Of a stretch of 64,000 nucleotides of DNA, positions 1 through 8,733 are shown in pieces. The position numbers and the translations under genes are program-made. How positions within the stretch are numbered: the first letter of the stretch is position 1; each line of letters begins with the position of its first letter. The notes beneath the pieces were generated by a model that searched no databases, was not told the origin of the DNA, and worked only from the letters and a program-made list of their open reading frames with translations. Origin of the DNA: Rhodobacter sp. GTDB lineage: Bacteria > Pseudomonadota > Alphaproteobacteria > Rhodobacterales > Rhodobacteraceae. The DNA lies in contig JASJDP010000016.1 in the NCBI GenBank assembly GCA_030065095.1, positions 124,001-188,000 on the forward strand, read 5' to 3'.

Positions 1-215
1 TCACCGGCGGCCTGTTCGGCGGCCTGGCGCTCTTCCAGCACGTCGATCGCCTCGAGCAGCACTTCGGGATTGTCCATCAGATAGGCGCGGATCTCTGCGC
101 GGAAGACTTCCCGCTCTGCGTCCGTCATGGCGTTCATATCGAAGGCGGCCAGCGGCGCGGCCAGCAGGGCGACCAGGCCCGATGCGGCAAAAGTCTTTAG
201 GCTAAACATCTTCAT
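1..215 (-). CDS. DsbA-family thiol:disulfide protein, N-terminal fragment (runs off left edge)
   Basis: Only about the first 71 codons lie in the window. The translation starts MKMFSLKTFAASG and continues with a hydrophobic, alanine- and leucine-rich stretch ending near an AAF cleavage-like site, so it reads as an exported protein. The next part (FDMNAMTDAEREVFRAEIR, then DNPEVLLEAIDVLEER) is the helical N-terminal arm common in alphaproteobacterial DsbA/Com1-type thioredoxin-fold oxidoreductases. The CXXC active site would lie outside the window, so the catalytic class is inferred from this arm only. Its ATG overlaps the stop of the M48 protease gene upstream (ATGA, 4 bp), implying translational coupling of two periplasmic folding or quality-control factors. 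Confidence 0.7.
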   Translation of the reverse strand, partial: MKMFSLKTFAASGLVALLAAPLAAFDMNAMTDAEREVFRAEIRAYLMDNPEVLLEAIDVLEERQAAEQAAG

Positions 216-1561
216 TTTCTCCGTTTCCCGGCACTTCGGGCCGCGTTTAACACATCCTGGGCGCGGTTCCAGCCGGGCGATCCGCGGGGCAACAGCCCCT
301 CGGCCCGCTTGGCGTGGACCGCGGCGGTTTCAAGGTTTCCAAGCAGGGCGTAGCGTTCGGCCGTGGCCAGCGAGGCCATGCCATTGTTGCCGGTCTTGGC
401 ATAGGCGACGGCGAGGTCGCGCATCATGCGGGGGTCCTGGGTGTCGCGCGACCGGGCCCGTTCCAGCGCGTTCAGCGCACGGCGGTTGCCATCGGCGGTT
501 TTCAGCGCCAGAAGCGCCCGGCCATAGCCGGCCAGGATCAGCGGCTCGTTCGGGGCGGCGTTGACGGCGGCGCCGTAGGCGGCGACGGCGCCGCGGAAAT
601 CCTTGGATTCAAGCAGGATCTGGCCCTTCAGGTCCAGGATATAGGGGTCGCCGGGGCGCTGCACGGCAAGGCGGTTGATCTCGGCGACGGCCCTGGCACG
701 ATCGGGGATACGGTGATAGGCAACGGCGCGGCGCATCCGGGCGATGTCGGATGTGTCGTTTTTGTCGATCCGGCGCAGGGTCCAGCCCGGATTGCGCAAG
801 AAGGCGCCGAGCTTGCCCTTGGCGCGCAGGAACCAGTAATCGGCGGTGGGGTCGTCCTTTGTCCGGTTCTTGTAGGCCGCGACATAGCCTTTGACCGCCC
901 GGATCCGGTCACGCGTCAGCGGGTGGGTGCGCACGTACGGGTCCTGACGGCCGGGGGTCAGAAGTTCCTGGCCCCGAAAGAGATCGAGAACGTCGTTCAT
1001 CGCCGTCGGGTCGATGCCGCGCATGGCCATATAGCGCAGCGCGGCCTGGTCGGCCGAGGCTTCTTCGGCGCGGGTATGGGCGAAAAACAGCCGCTGCGCG
1101 CTGGAAGAAGTGCCGAGCGCGATACCGGCGGCGGCCTCGGCGTTACCGGTTGCGGCACCGGCGGCCAGCGACAGAAGCAGGCCGAATTTCGCCGCGTTGG
1201 AGGCGACGCGCTGGTTCGAGAGGCGGCGCGTGATATGGCCGTTGGCGATATGGGCGGCCTCGTGCGCGAGTACGGCCTGCAGCTCCTCGGCGCGGTTCAT
1301 GCGCAAAAGCAGGCCGGAGTGGATCAGGATGTGGCGGCTGTCGACGACGAAGGCGTTGAGCTTGTCGTCTCTGACGATCAGGACGCGGATATTGCCGGGG
1401 CTGAGGCCGGCGGCGGTCAGGACCGGCGCGGCGAGCTTGCGCAGCGAGTACTCGATATCCGGATCGCGGATCAGCGTGATGGCCTGGGCGGGCAGCGCGA
1501 TGCAAAGCAGCAAAAGCGCAGCCAGGGCTGCGCGTGCGCCTCTTGCCAGATTGCCCGCCAT
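212..1561 (-). CDS. M48-family periplasmic zinc metalloprotease with C-terminal helical repeats (BepA/YfgC-like)
   Basis: 449 residues from the ATG at 1561. That start puts a signal peptide first (MAGNLARGARAAL, hydrophobic core, ALPAQA); an ORF start 15 codons upstream would add a charged extension and was not used. The zinc motif is HEAAH (His100 and His104) followed by IANGH, with a downstream glutamate in the RAEEASADQAAL segment as probable third ligand. The C-terminal third (after about residue 265) is rich in A-x-A helices with repeated AEIN/GAVAAY/ALNALERA units, as expected for TPR repeats. The family (BepA/LoiP type) degrades or helps assemble outer-membrane proteins such as LptD. 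The gene is divergent from the aminotransferase (57 bp apart) and coupled to the DsbA-like gene. Confidence 0.87.
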   Translation of the reverse strand: MAGNLARGARAALAALLLLCIALPAQAITLIRDPDIEYSLRKLAAPVLTAAGLSPGNIRVLIVRDDKLNAFVVDSRHILIHSGLLLRMNRAEELQAVLAHEAAHIANGHITRRLSNQRVASNAAKFGLLLSLAAGAATGNAEAAAGIALGTSSSAQRLFFAHTRAEEASADQAALRYMAMRGIDPTAMNDVLDLFRGQELLTPGRQDPYVRTHPLTRDRIRAVKGYVAAYKNRTKDDPTADYWFLRAKGKLGAFLRNPGWTLRRIDKNDTSDIARMRRAVAYHRIPDRARAVAEINRLAVQRPGDPYILDLKGQILLESKDFRGAVAAYGAAVNAAPNEPLILAGYGRALLALKTADGNRRALNALERARSRDTQDPRMMRDLAVAYAKTGNNGMASLATAERYALLGNLETAAVHAKRAEGLLPRGSPGWNRAQDVLNAARSAGKRRK

Positions 1562-1618
1562 TGACTGTCTGCCTCTCCGGGTGCAGGTCCTGCCGTGAAG
1601 GACCATAGAGAGGAAGTC

Positions 1619-1706
1619 ATGCGGAACTCAAGGCGCAGCTCGGTCGATCCCTTCATTGTGATGGACGTGATGGAGCGCGCGCGTCGCCGAAGCGGCCGGC
1701 GCCCGG
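1619..1706 (+). other. Detached 5' coding segment of the aminotransferase (different reading frame)
   Basis: An ATG at 1619, preceded by a good ribosome-binding site (GAGAGGAAG), opens a frame reading MRNSRRSSVDPFIVMDVMER. This is the normal N-terminus of the alphaproteobacterial aminotransferase, but the frame is not that of the body of the gene. The frame of the body, read backwards from GTG 1707, is ARVAEAAGAR, the natural continuation. The two join at a CG dinucleotide run at 1676-1683. One extra CG unit would give MER-AR-VAEAAGARVIHMEIG in a single frame. Either a unit was lost (slippage or assembly error) or the gene has decayed at its 5' end. Confidence 0.6.
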
Positions 1707-2756
1707 GTGATCCATATGGAGATCGGACAGCCGGGGACGCCGGCCCCGGCGGGCGCGCGGGCGGCGGTGGCGCGCGCCATGGAGGAACAGGCCATGGGCT
1801 ATACCGTGGCGCTGGGGCTGCCGGCGCTGCGGCAACGCATCGCAAGGCTTTACAAGGATTGGTACAATGTCGATCTGGACCCGAGCCGGGTGATCGTGAC
1901 GGCCGGCGCGTCGGGGGCGTTTTTGTTGACCTTTGCGGCGCTGTTCGACAACGGCGACCGGGTGGGACTTGGGGCACCGGGCTATCCGTCCTACCGGCAG
2001 ATCCTGAAGGCGCTTGGATTGCAGCCGGTGATCATCGAGGCAGCGGCGGAAAACCGCCTGCAGCCGGTGCCGGGGGATCTGCCGGAAGGTCTGGACGGCC
2101 TGTTGGTGGCTTCGCCCGCCAATCCGACCGGCACGATGCTGGACCGCGCGGCCATGACGGCGCTGATCGAGGCGGCCCGGGAGGCAGGCACGGCCTTTAT
2201 CTCGGACGAGATCTATCACGGGGTCGAATATGAGCGAAAAGCGGTGTCGGCGCTGGAGATCAGCGACGACGTCTATGTGATCAACTCGTTTTCCAAGTAC
2301 TTCTCGATGACCGGCTGGCGGATCGGCTGGATGGTGGTGCCCGAGGATCACGTGCGCGTGGTCGAGCGTCTGGCGCAGAACATGTTCATCTGCCCGCCGC
2401 ATGTCAGCCAGATCGCCGCCCTGGCGGCGATGGATTGCGACGCCGAGCTGCAGGCCAATCTGACGGTTTATGCCGAGAACCGGCGGCTGATGCTGGAAGG
2501 GCTGCCCGCGGCGGGTTTCGCCGATATCGCGCCGCCCGACGGGGCGTTTTACCTCTATGCCGATGTCGGTCATCTGACCGACGACAGTCTGGCGTTTTCT
2601 GCGGAAATCCTCGACGGCGCCGGGGTGTCGGCGGCGCCGGGGCTCGACTTCGACCCGGTGCGCGGGGCGCGGACCATGCGGTTTTCCTATGCCCGGTCGA
2701 CCGAGGACATCCGCGAAGGGCTGGAGCGGCTGCGCGACTTCATGAACCGGCGGTAG
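1707..2756 (+). CDS. PLP-dependent class I/II aminotransferase (5' end frameshifted)
   Basis: The open frame begins at GTG 1707 and codes for 349 residues of a fold-type I aminotransferase (AspC-like family). The PLP lysine is Lys197 in SFSKYFSMTGWRIG. Other signatures are ANPTGT near residue 139, SDEIYHG near 166 (aspartate that contacts the pyridine ring), and a C-terminal TMRFSYARS segment with the carboxylate-binding arginine. The start is poor: GTG 1707 has no convincing ribosome-binding site, and the protein would lack about 28 N-terminal residues that are encoded just upstream in another frame. The substrate is not predictable. The divergent neighbour is the M48 protease gene. A small chance remains that the shorter protein is made and active. 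Confidence 0.8.
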   Translation: MIHMEIGQPGTPAPAGARAAVARAMEEQAMGYTVALGLPALRQRIARLYKDWYNVDLDPSRVIVTAGASGAFLLTFAALFDNGDRVGLGAPGYPSYRQILKALGLQPVIIEAAAENRLQPVPGDLPEGLDGLLVASPANPTGTMLDRAAMTALIEAAREAGTAFISDEIYHGVEYERKAVSALEISDDVYVINSFSKYFSMTGWRIGWMVVPEDHVRVVERLAQNMFICPPHVSQIAALAAMDCDAELQANLTVYAENRRLMLEGLPAAGFADIAPPDGAFYLYADVGHLTDDSLAFSAEILDGAGVSAAPGLDFDPVRGARTMRFSYARSTEDIREGLERLRDFMNRR

Positions 2757-2889
2757 CCAAATCGTGTGGGCTGCGCCCACGCCGGTTTCCTCAAGCGCGC
2801 TGCACGCGCCGGTCGCTTCGGTCTCGCCAAGGCAAAGCTGTTGGGGATTGCCGGGAAGGGCGGTATAAGGGCGGAAAAATCGGGGCGTC

Positions 2890-4098
2890 ATGAGCAGGCT
2901 ACTTTTTTTGGTGTTGGCGCTGACCTGGACGGGCGGCGCCTGGGCGCAGGCGCTGACCGGGTTGGCGCGGATCGATGCCGAGGCATCGGTGGTGCGCGAT
3001 ACGCACGGCGGGGCCGAGCTGGCGCTGGTCTTGTCGCAGCCGGTGCCGTACCGGGTATTCACGCTGGACGCCCCGCCGCGGCTGGTTCTGGATTTTTCGG
3101 AAGTCGATTGGACCGGGCTTTCACCGGAGGCGTTCGACCGGGCCGAGGCGGTGTCGGCGGTGGCAGTCGGGACGATCCGGCCGGGCTGGTCGCGCATGGT
3201 GCTGGAACTGGCCGAACCGCTGGCGGTGCGCGAGGTGTCGATGGCGACGGACACGGACGCGGTCGTGACGCTGGCGCTGCAGACGGTGGCGGCGGAGGTG
3301 TTCGCGGCGGCCTCGGGCGCGCCGGACAGCGCGCTGTTCCGCCTGCCGCGGCCGGTGGTGGACCTGACCGCGCCGCGCCGGCGGCCGACGGGGGACCGGC
3401 CGGTGGTCGTGGCGCTGGATCCGGGCCACGGCGGGATCGACCCGGGCGCCGAGCGGGACGGGGTGGCCGAGGCCGATCTGATGCTGGGCTTTGCCAGCGA
3501 GCTGCGCGAGGTGCTGATCCGCGCGGGATTCGAGGTGGTGCTGACACGCGATGCGGATGTCTTCGTGCCGCTGGAGATGCGGCAATCGCTGGCGCGGGCC
3601 GGCGGAGCGGACGTGTTTTTGTCGCTGCATGCCGACGCACTGGCCGAGGGCCGGGCGAGCGGCGCGACGATCTATACGCTGGCCCAGACCGCCAGCGACA
3701 TCGCGTCGGAAAAGCTGGCCGAACGCCATGACCGCGCCGATCTGCTGGCCGGTGTCGACCTGAGCGACCAGGACGATGTCGTCGCCGGCGTGCTGATGGA
3801 CCTTGCGCGGCTCGAAACCGCGCCGCGGTCGGACCGGCTGGCCGATGCGCTGGTGGACGGGCTGAAACGCAATATCGGCCGGCTGCACAAGCGGCCGCGG
3901 CTGGAGGCGGCGTTCTCGGTGCTGAAGGCGGCGGATATTCCGTCGGTGTTGATCGAACTGGGGTTTCTGTCATCGGAACGCGACCTGGCAAATCTGGTCT
4001 CGCCCGAATGGCGAGCCAAGGCCGCGCTTGGCATCCGCGATGCACTGCTGGCCTGGGCAGCCGAGGATGCCGCAGAGGCGGCGCTGCTGCGGCAGTGA
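2890..4098 (+). CDS. N-acetylmuramoyl-L-alanine amidase (AmiC-type, AMIN + Amidase_3)
   Basis: 402 residues with a signal peptide (MSRLLFLVLALTWTGGAWAQA). An AMIN domain occupies about residues 28-130 and would target the enzyme to the septum or wall. The Amidase_3 zinc hydrolase domain spans about 170-395, with all key residues: His180 (DPGHGG), Glu194 (AEADLML), His247 (SLHAD) and catalytic Glu356 (LIELGFLS). It cleaves the bond between MurNAc and the stem peptide during daughter-cell separation. The next gene on the same strand, after an inserted opposite-strand methyltransferase, is the class A penicillin-binding protein, a pairing often seen in this bacterial group. Confidence 0.93.
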   Translation: MSRLLFLVLALTWTGGAWAQALTGLARIDAEASVVRDTHGGAELALVLSQPVPYRVFTLDAPPRLVLDFSEVDWTGLSPEAFDRAEAVSAVAVGTIRPGWSRMVLELAEPLAVREVSMATDTDAVVTLALQTVAAEVFAAASGAPDSALFRLPRPVVDLTAPRRRPTGDRPVVVALDPGHGGIDPGAERDGVAEADLMLGFASELREVLIRAGFEVVLTRDADVFVPLEMRQSLARAGGADVFLSLHADALAEGRASGATIYTLAQTASDIASEKLAERHDRADLLAGVDLSDQDDVVAGVLMDLARLETAPRSDRLADALVDGLKRNIGRLHKRPRLEAAFSVLKAADIPSVLIELGFLSSERDLANLVSPEWRAKAALGIRDALLAWAAEDAAEAALLRQ

Positions 4099-4102
4099 CG
4101 GG

Positions 4103-4711
4103 TCAGGCCGCGGCGCGGCGGGCGCGGGCCATCCAGATCGTGTGGCCGTTGCAGGTGGGGTCTTCGGGCTGGAACCGCAGCAGGTCAAAGCCGTTTTCTG
4201 CCATCAGGGCCTTGTAATCCTCCGGCGCGAGGCTGGCGTGATAGACCGGTTCACCCTCGACCTGGCCCACCGGCTCGCCCGCGCGGGGGCCGGCGGTGAA
4301 CATCAGGACCGCGCCCGGGGCCGCATGGGCGGCAAAGACGGGGAACATGGCGCGCTGGTCGGCCGGCGAGAGGTGGAAAAAGCTGTTCCAGGCGATGATC
4401 GCGTCGAAACGCTGGCCAAGATCCAGACCGCGCATGTCCGCATGAACGGCCTCCGCCTCGGGCAGGGTCTGGCGGAAGAGCGCGATCATGGCCGCCGCCC
4501 CGTCGACGCCGGTCACCCGGCAGCGCCGGTCGGTCAGATAGGCGGCGATCGGCTGGCCCGTGCCGCAGCCGAGATCCAGCACCCGCCGCGGTGGCGGTGT
4601 GTGGTTCAGCATCGTGTCGAGCCATTTCCGCTCGAAGAGCGTGCGGTCGCGATGGCGGGCAAAGCCCTTGGCGACACGTTCATAGGTGGGAAGGATGTCC
4701 TCGGGGCGCAT
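4103..4711 (-). CDS. Class I SAM-dependent methyltransferase
   Basis: 202 residues. Motif I of the Rossmann fold is clear (VLDLGCGTGQP, near residue 40), followed by an acidic residue ending beta-2 (TGVDGAAAMI) and a motif near AHADMRGLDLG typical of small methyltransferases with Methyltransf_25-type domains. No substrate-binding domain beyond the core is seen, so the acceptor is unknown. The gene sits on the opposite strand between the amidase and PBP1A genes. Its stop lies only four bases from the amidase stop, so the two genes are convergent with no room for separate terminators. Homology to ubiquinone- or tellurite-type methyltransferases cannot be told from motifs alone. Confidence 0.85.
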   Translation of the reverse strand: MRPEDILPTYERVAKGFARHRDRTLFERKWLDTMLNHTPPPRRVLDLGCGTGQPIAAYLTDRRCRVTGVDGAAAMIALFRQTLPEAEAVHADMRGLDLGQRFDAIIAWNSFFHLSPADQRAMFPVFAAHAAPGAVLMFTAGPRAGEPVGQVEGEPVYHASLAPEDYKALMAENGFDLLRFQPEDPTCNGHTIWMARARRAAA

Positions 4712-4845
4712 GGGTCGCAGGTAGGCGTGCCGGTGGCACGGCGCAAGCGGAAAGTCTCACTTTGGCGCGATGCCGCCGAAGCGTTTTTGACCCTGCCTCG
4801 GGCCGGGCGTATACTGGTGACCGAGGCTCAATCCGGGGGCAGTAT

Positions 4846-7362
4846 ATGCTGCGGTACATCCTGTCGTTTTTCGGCGGCATCTTCAGCCTGGTCACCCTGG
4901 GCGCGCTGTTCGCAGCGCTGACGGTGGGCGGGATTTTCTGGATGTATGGCCGGGATCTGCCGAACCACGAGCAGCTGGCGCAGTACGCCCCGCCGACGAT
5001 CTCGCGCATCTATTCCGGCGAGGGCCGGATGATGGACGAATTCGCACGCGAACGCCGGCTCTACGCCCCGATCGAAGAGATCCCCGATCTGGTGAAACAG
5101 GCCTTCATCAGTGCCGAGGACAAGAATTTCTACCAGCACAAGGGCTACGACCCGCGCGGCATGGTGGCCGCGGCCGTGGATGCCCTGCGCGGCGGGCGTC
5201 TGCGCGGCGCCTCGACGATCACCCAGCAGGTGATGAAGAACTTCCTGCTGTCGTCGGACCGGTCGGCGGAACGCAAGATCAAGGAACTGATCCTGGCCTC
5301 GCGGCTGGAAGAGACGCTGTCGAAGGACAAGATCCTGGAGCTGTATCTCAACGAGATTTTCCTGGGGCAGAATTCTTTCGGGGTGGCCGCCGCGGCGCAG
5401 AGCTATTTCAACAAGACGCTGAGCGAACTGACGGTGGGCGAGGCGGCCTATCTGGCGAGCCTGCCGAAATCGCCGTCGAACCGGCATCCGGTGCGCAACC
5501 GGGACGACGCGATGTTCTGGCGCAACAACACGCTGCGCGAGATGTACGAGAACGGCTATATCGCCGAAGCGGCGTATGAGGAGGCGAGGGCGCTGCCGCT
5601 GATGTCGGTCCAGGGCGGCGATTACCAGCCGTTCCGGAAATCGCTGCCGCCGCGGGATTACTTCAGCGACGAAATCCGCAGACAGCTGAGCCGAAACGAT
5701 CAGTTCGGCGAGGACGAGTTCTTCACCGGCGGGCTGTCGATCCGGGCGACCATCGATCCCGAACTGCAGCGCGAGGCGGCGAAGGCCCTGCAGACCGGGC
5801 TGGAGCGGTTCGATCGTGGCCTGGGCATCTGGCGTGGCACGAACCTGACCATTCCCGAGGACAAGCTGGCCGACGAGGCAAGCTGGCGCGAGGCTCTGGG
5901 CGAGGCGGATGTCAGCCGCGACATCGAGGGCTGGTATCCGGCGGTGGTGCTGGCGGTCGAGGAGCAGCGGCTTCGGATCGGCATCGAGGGCGTCGACGAG
6001 ACCGAGGCCGAGCCGTTCGTGGTGCCGCGCAAGGACATCGCGTGGATGAAGGGCGATTTCTTCGCCAATTTCGAGACCGGCGACGTGGTGCATGTGCGCC
6101 GCATGACCGCCGACAGCGACGGGTCGTTCATCCGCTGGACCCTGCGGCAGGTGCCCGAGGTGCAGGGCGGGTTCATGGCGATGGACGTCCATACCGGGCG
6201 CGTTCTGGCGATGCAGGGCGGATTTTCCTACCAGCATTCGGTCTTCAACCGCGCCACCCAGGCGACGCGGCAGCCCGGGTCGTCGTTCAAGCCCTTCGTC
6301 TATGCCACGGCGCTCGACAGCGGGTTTTCGCCGGCGACCATCGTGATCGATGCGCCGATCGAGGTGGAGACCGGGGCCGGCGTCTGGCGGCCCACCAATG
6401 CCTCGAAGCAGTTTTACGGGCCGACGCCGCTCCGCACCGGCATCGAGCGGTCGCGGAACCTGATGACCGTGCGGCTGGCGCAGGAAATCGGGATGGAGAC
6501 GGTCGCGGGCTATGCCGAACGCTTTGGCGTGTACGACCGGCTGCAGCCGTTTCTGGCCAACTCGCTGGGCAGCCAGGAGACGACGCTGTTCAAGATGGTC
6601 GCGGCCTATGCGATGTTCGCCAATGGCGGCGAACGGGTCGAACCGACGCTGGTCGACCGGGTGCAGAACCGCTGGGGCGAGACGGTCTATCGCCACGATC
6701 AGCGGACCTGCGAGGACTGCCAGCTGGCCTCGCTCGAGCCCGGCTTTGCGCCGCGCATCACCTCGAACCGCGAGCGGGTGATGGATGCGATCACCGCCTA
6801 TCAGCTGACCTCGATGATGCAGGGCGTGGTGCAGCGCGGCACGGCGGCGGGCAAAGTGAAGCTCGGCGTGCCGGTGGCGGGCAAGACCGGTACGACGAAC
6901 GACGCCAAGGATGTCTGGTTCGTCGGCTTCACCTCGAACATCGTGGCGGGGTGCTATATCGGCTACGACCGGCCGCGGTCGATGGGACGCGGCGCGTCCG
7001 GCGGCGGCATGTGCGGGCCGGTGTTCAACCAGTTCATGAAACGGGCGACGGCGAAATACGGCGGCGGCAAGTTCACCGTTCCGCCGGGCGGCCATTTCAT
7101 CAAGATCGACCGCTACACCGGGGCGCGGCTGCCAAGCTCGGCCTCCGGACCGCATGTGGTGGCGGAATATTTCCGCGACGGCGAAGAGCCGCTTTTCGGG
7201 ATCATGTTCGACGGGGGCTTTGCGATGGGCGCCAACCTGCCCCTGTTCACGCCGGGAGAGGACGTCGCGGGCGGCACCCAGGTGCGCACCTCGGGCGGCG
7301 AGGTGGTGGTGATCCCGAAAAAGGCCGATTTCGGGACGCTGAGTTCGGGCGGCCTGTATTGA
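4846..7362 (+). CDS. mrcA: Penicillin-binding protein 1A, bifunctional glycosyltransferase/transpeptidase
   Basis: 838 residues from ATG 4846. The start was chosen because it gives a short cytoplasmic tail and one transmembrane helix (MLRYILSFFGG to IFWMYG). The GT51 domain carries Glu91 in EDKNFYQHKG and the GASTITQQ and KDKILELYLNEIF motifs. An OB-like insert follows (about 290-440). The transpeptidase domain has the acyl-Ser479 and Lys482 (SSFK), Ser536-Arg-Asn and Lys680-Thr-Gly motifs. It polymerises lipid II glycan and cross-links stem peptides at the inner-membrane surface. It lies between the wall amidase and prfB, and a palindrome lies 10 bp past its stop. Confidence 0.95.
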   Translation: MLRYILSFFGGIFSLVTLGALFAALTVGGIFWMYGRDLPNHEQLAQYAPPTISRIYSGEGRMMDEFARERRLYAPIEEIPDLVKQAFISAEDKNFYQHKGYDPRGMVAAAVDALRGGRLRGASTITQQVMKNFLLSSDRSAERKIKELILASRLEETLSKDKILELYLNEIFLGQNSFGVAAAAQSYFNKTLSELTVGEAAYLASLPKSPSNRHPVRNRDDAMFWRNNTLREMYENGYIAEAAYEEARALPLMSVQGGDYQPFRKSLPPRDYFSDEIRRQLSRNDQFGEDEFFTGGLSIRATIDPELQREAAKALQTGLERFDRGLGIWRGTNLTIPEDKLADEASWREALGEADVSRDIEGWYPAVVLAVEEQRLRIGIEGVDETEAEPFVVPRKDIAWMKGDFFANFETGDVVHVRRMTADSDGSFIRWTLRQVPEVQGGFMAMDVHTGRVLAMQGGFSYQHSVFNRATQATRQPGSSFKPFVYATALDSGFSPATIVIDAPIEVETGAGVWRPTNASKQFYGPTPLRTGIERSRNLMTVRLAQEIGMETVAGYAERFGVYDRLQPFLANSLGSQETTLFKMVAAYAMFANGGERVEPTLVDRVQNRWGETVYRHDQRTCEDCQLASLEPGFAPRITSNRERVMDAITAYQLTSMMQGVVQRGTAAGKVKLGVPVAGKTGTTNDAKDVWFVGFTSNIVAGCYIGYDRPRSMGRGASGGGMCGPVFNQFMKRATAKYGGGKFTVPPGGHFIKIDRYTGARLPSSASGPHVVAEYFRDGEEPLFGIMFDGGFAMGANLPLFTPGEDVAGGTQVRTSGGEVVVIPKKADFGTLSSGGLY

Positions 7363-7372
7363 TCGCAAGGGA

Positions 7373-7395
7373 ACGAATTTTCGCCGAAAATTCGT
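7373..7395. repeat. 23-bp palindrome, copy A
   Basis: Two perfect 11-nt arms (ACGAATTTTCG and its reverse complement) flank a single base, 10 bp after the PBP1A stop. The same arms recur at 21790-21812, also just after a stop codon and also preceded by a run of G. It could act as an mRNA 3'-end hairpin or as a protein-binding site. No T-tract follows it, so it is not a classical intrinsic terminator. Confidence 0.75.
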
Positions 7396-7470
7396 GCCGG
7401 GCCCCGGTCTTGCCCGCTGTGGCCGCGGTTGGTATCACACCCGCCTGAGCGGATCATCCGGGACCTGACC

Positions 7471-8598
7471 ATGCGCGCAGAGACGCAGAACACCGTCGAC
7501 GCCATCGAAAAATCGCTGGGGCTGTTGCGCCAGCGGATGGATTTCGACACTGCGCAGCACCGGCTGGAGGAATTCAACGCCCGGGTCGAGGACCCGACGC
7601 TGTGGGACGACCCCGAGACGGCGCAAAAACTGATGCGCGAGCGTCAGATGCTGGTCGATGCGATGGAGACCTATGAAGGCATCGCAAGGGATCTGAGCGA
7701 CAATGTCGAGCTGATCGAACTGGGCGAGATGGAAGAGGACGACGAGGTCGTCGGCGAGGCCGAGGCCAGCCTGAAGAAGCTTGCCCTACGTGCCGCGAAA
7801 AAAGAGATCGAGGCGCTGCTGAACGGCGAGGCCGACGGCAACGACACGTTTCTCGAGATCAATGCGGGCGCGGGCGGGACCGAATCCTGCGACTGGGCGT
7901 CGATGCTGGCGCGCATGTATGTGCGCTGGGCCGAGAAGAAGGGTTACAAGGTCGAATTGCAGTCCGAGAGCCCGGGGGAAGAGGCCGGCATCAAATCGGC
8001 CGCCTACAAGATCTCGGGGCCCAACGCCTATGGCTGGCTGAAATCCGAATCGGGCGTGCACCGGCTTGTGCGGATCTCGCCCTTCGATTCCTCGGCGCGC
8101 CGGCACACCTCTTTTTCCTCCGTCTGGGTCTATCCTGTGGTCGACGACAATATCGAGATCGAGGTGAATCCGTCCGATATCCGGCTTGATACCTACCGGT
8201 CGTCGGGTGCCGGAGGCCAGCACGTCAATACCACCGACTCGGCCGTGCGGATCACGCATATCCCGACCGGGATCGTCGTGACGTCGTCCGAGAAATCCCA
8301 GCACCAGAACCGCGATATCGCGATGAAGGCGCTGAAGTCGCGGCTTTACCAGATGGAGCTTGACCGCCGGAACGCCGCGATCACCGAGGCGCATGAGGCC
8401 AAGGGCGAGGCTGGCTGGGGCAACCAGATCCGGTCTTACGTGCTGCAGCCCTACCAGATGGTCAAGGACCTGCGGACCGGTCATGAGACCTCGGACACGT
8501 CGGGCGTTCTGGACGGCGATCTCGACGGCTTCATGGCGGCGACGCTGGCGCTGGATGTCTCGGGCAAAAGCCGGGCCGAGGCCACCGCCGAAGACTGA
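7471..8598 (+). CDS. prfB: Peptide chain release factor 2
   Basis: 375 residues from ATG 7471, which matches the family N-terminus ([16 protein letters not shown]). It carries the stop-codon-reading tripeptide SPF (in [11 protein letters not shown]) that specifies UAA/UGA recognition, and the universal GGQ motif ([15 protein letters not shown]) that hydrolyses peptidyl-tRNA in the ribosomal A site. Many bacteria control this gene with an in-frame UGA near codon 26 and a +1 frameshift. Here the frame runs through the equivalent place (LRQRMDFD) without a UGA, so the autoregulatory shift is absent. It follows the PBP1A gene by 108 bp. Confidence 0.96.
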   Translation: MRAETQNTVDAIEKSLGLLRQRMDFDTAQHRLEEFNARVEDPTLWDDPETAQKLMRERQMLVDAMETYEGIARDLSDNVELIELGEMEEDDEVVGEAEASLKKLALRAAKKEIEALLNGEADGNDTFLEINAGAGGTESCDWASMLARMYVRWAEKKGYKVELQSESPGEEAGIKSAAYKISGPNAYGWLKSESGVHRLVRISPFDSSARRHTSFSSVWVYPVVDDNIEIEVNPSDIRLDTYRSSGAGGQHVNTTDSAVRITHIPTGIVVTSSEKSQHQNRDIAMKALKSRLYQMELDRRNAAITEAHEAKGEAGWGNQIRSYVLQPYQMVKDLRTGHETSDTSGVLDGDLDGFMAATLALDVSGKSRAEATAED

Positions 8599-8733
8599 TC
8601 CGGATATGCGCGTCCGCGCACGTCGTTTCCGGATATCCGACAGGCGGCGCGATTTCGGGGGCGGTGGTTCGGGTCGCGGCGTCGGGGCTGCCTTCGGCGG
8701 GCGTTTGCGGGACCAAGATCAAGGAGGGCGGCG

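Noticed and set aside
2766-2780. Hairpin GTGGGC/GCCCAC after the aminotransferase stop
   Set aside because: Only 6 bp with a 3-base loop and no T run; too weak to call a terminator.
4828-7368. 846-codon open frame antisense to PBP1A
   Set aside because: A GC-rich shadow of the PBP1A codons; His/Arg-rich composition and no family motifs.
8599-8733. Extended coding of prfB or the amidase into the gap
   Set aside because: The TTG start with the AAGGAGGG box explains the amidase start; nothing else coding is supported there.
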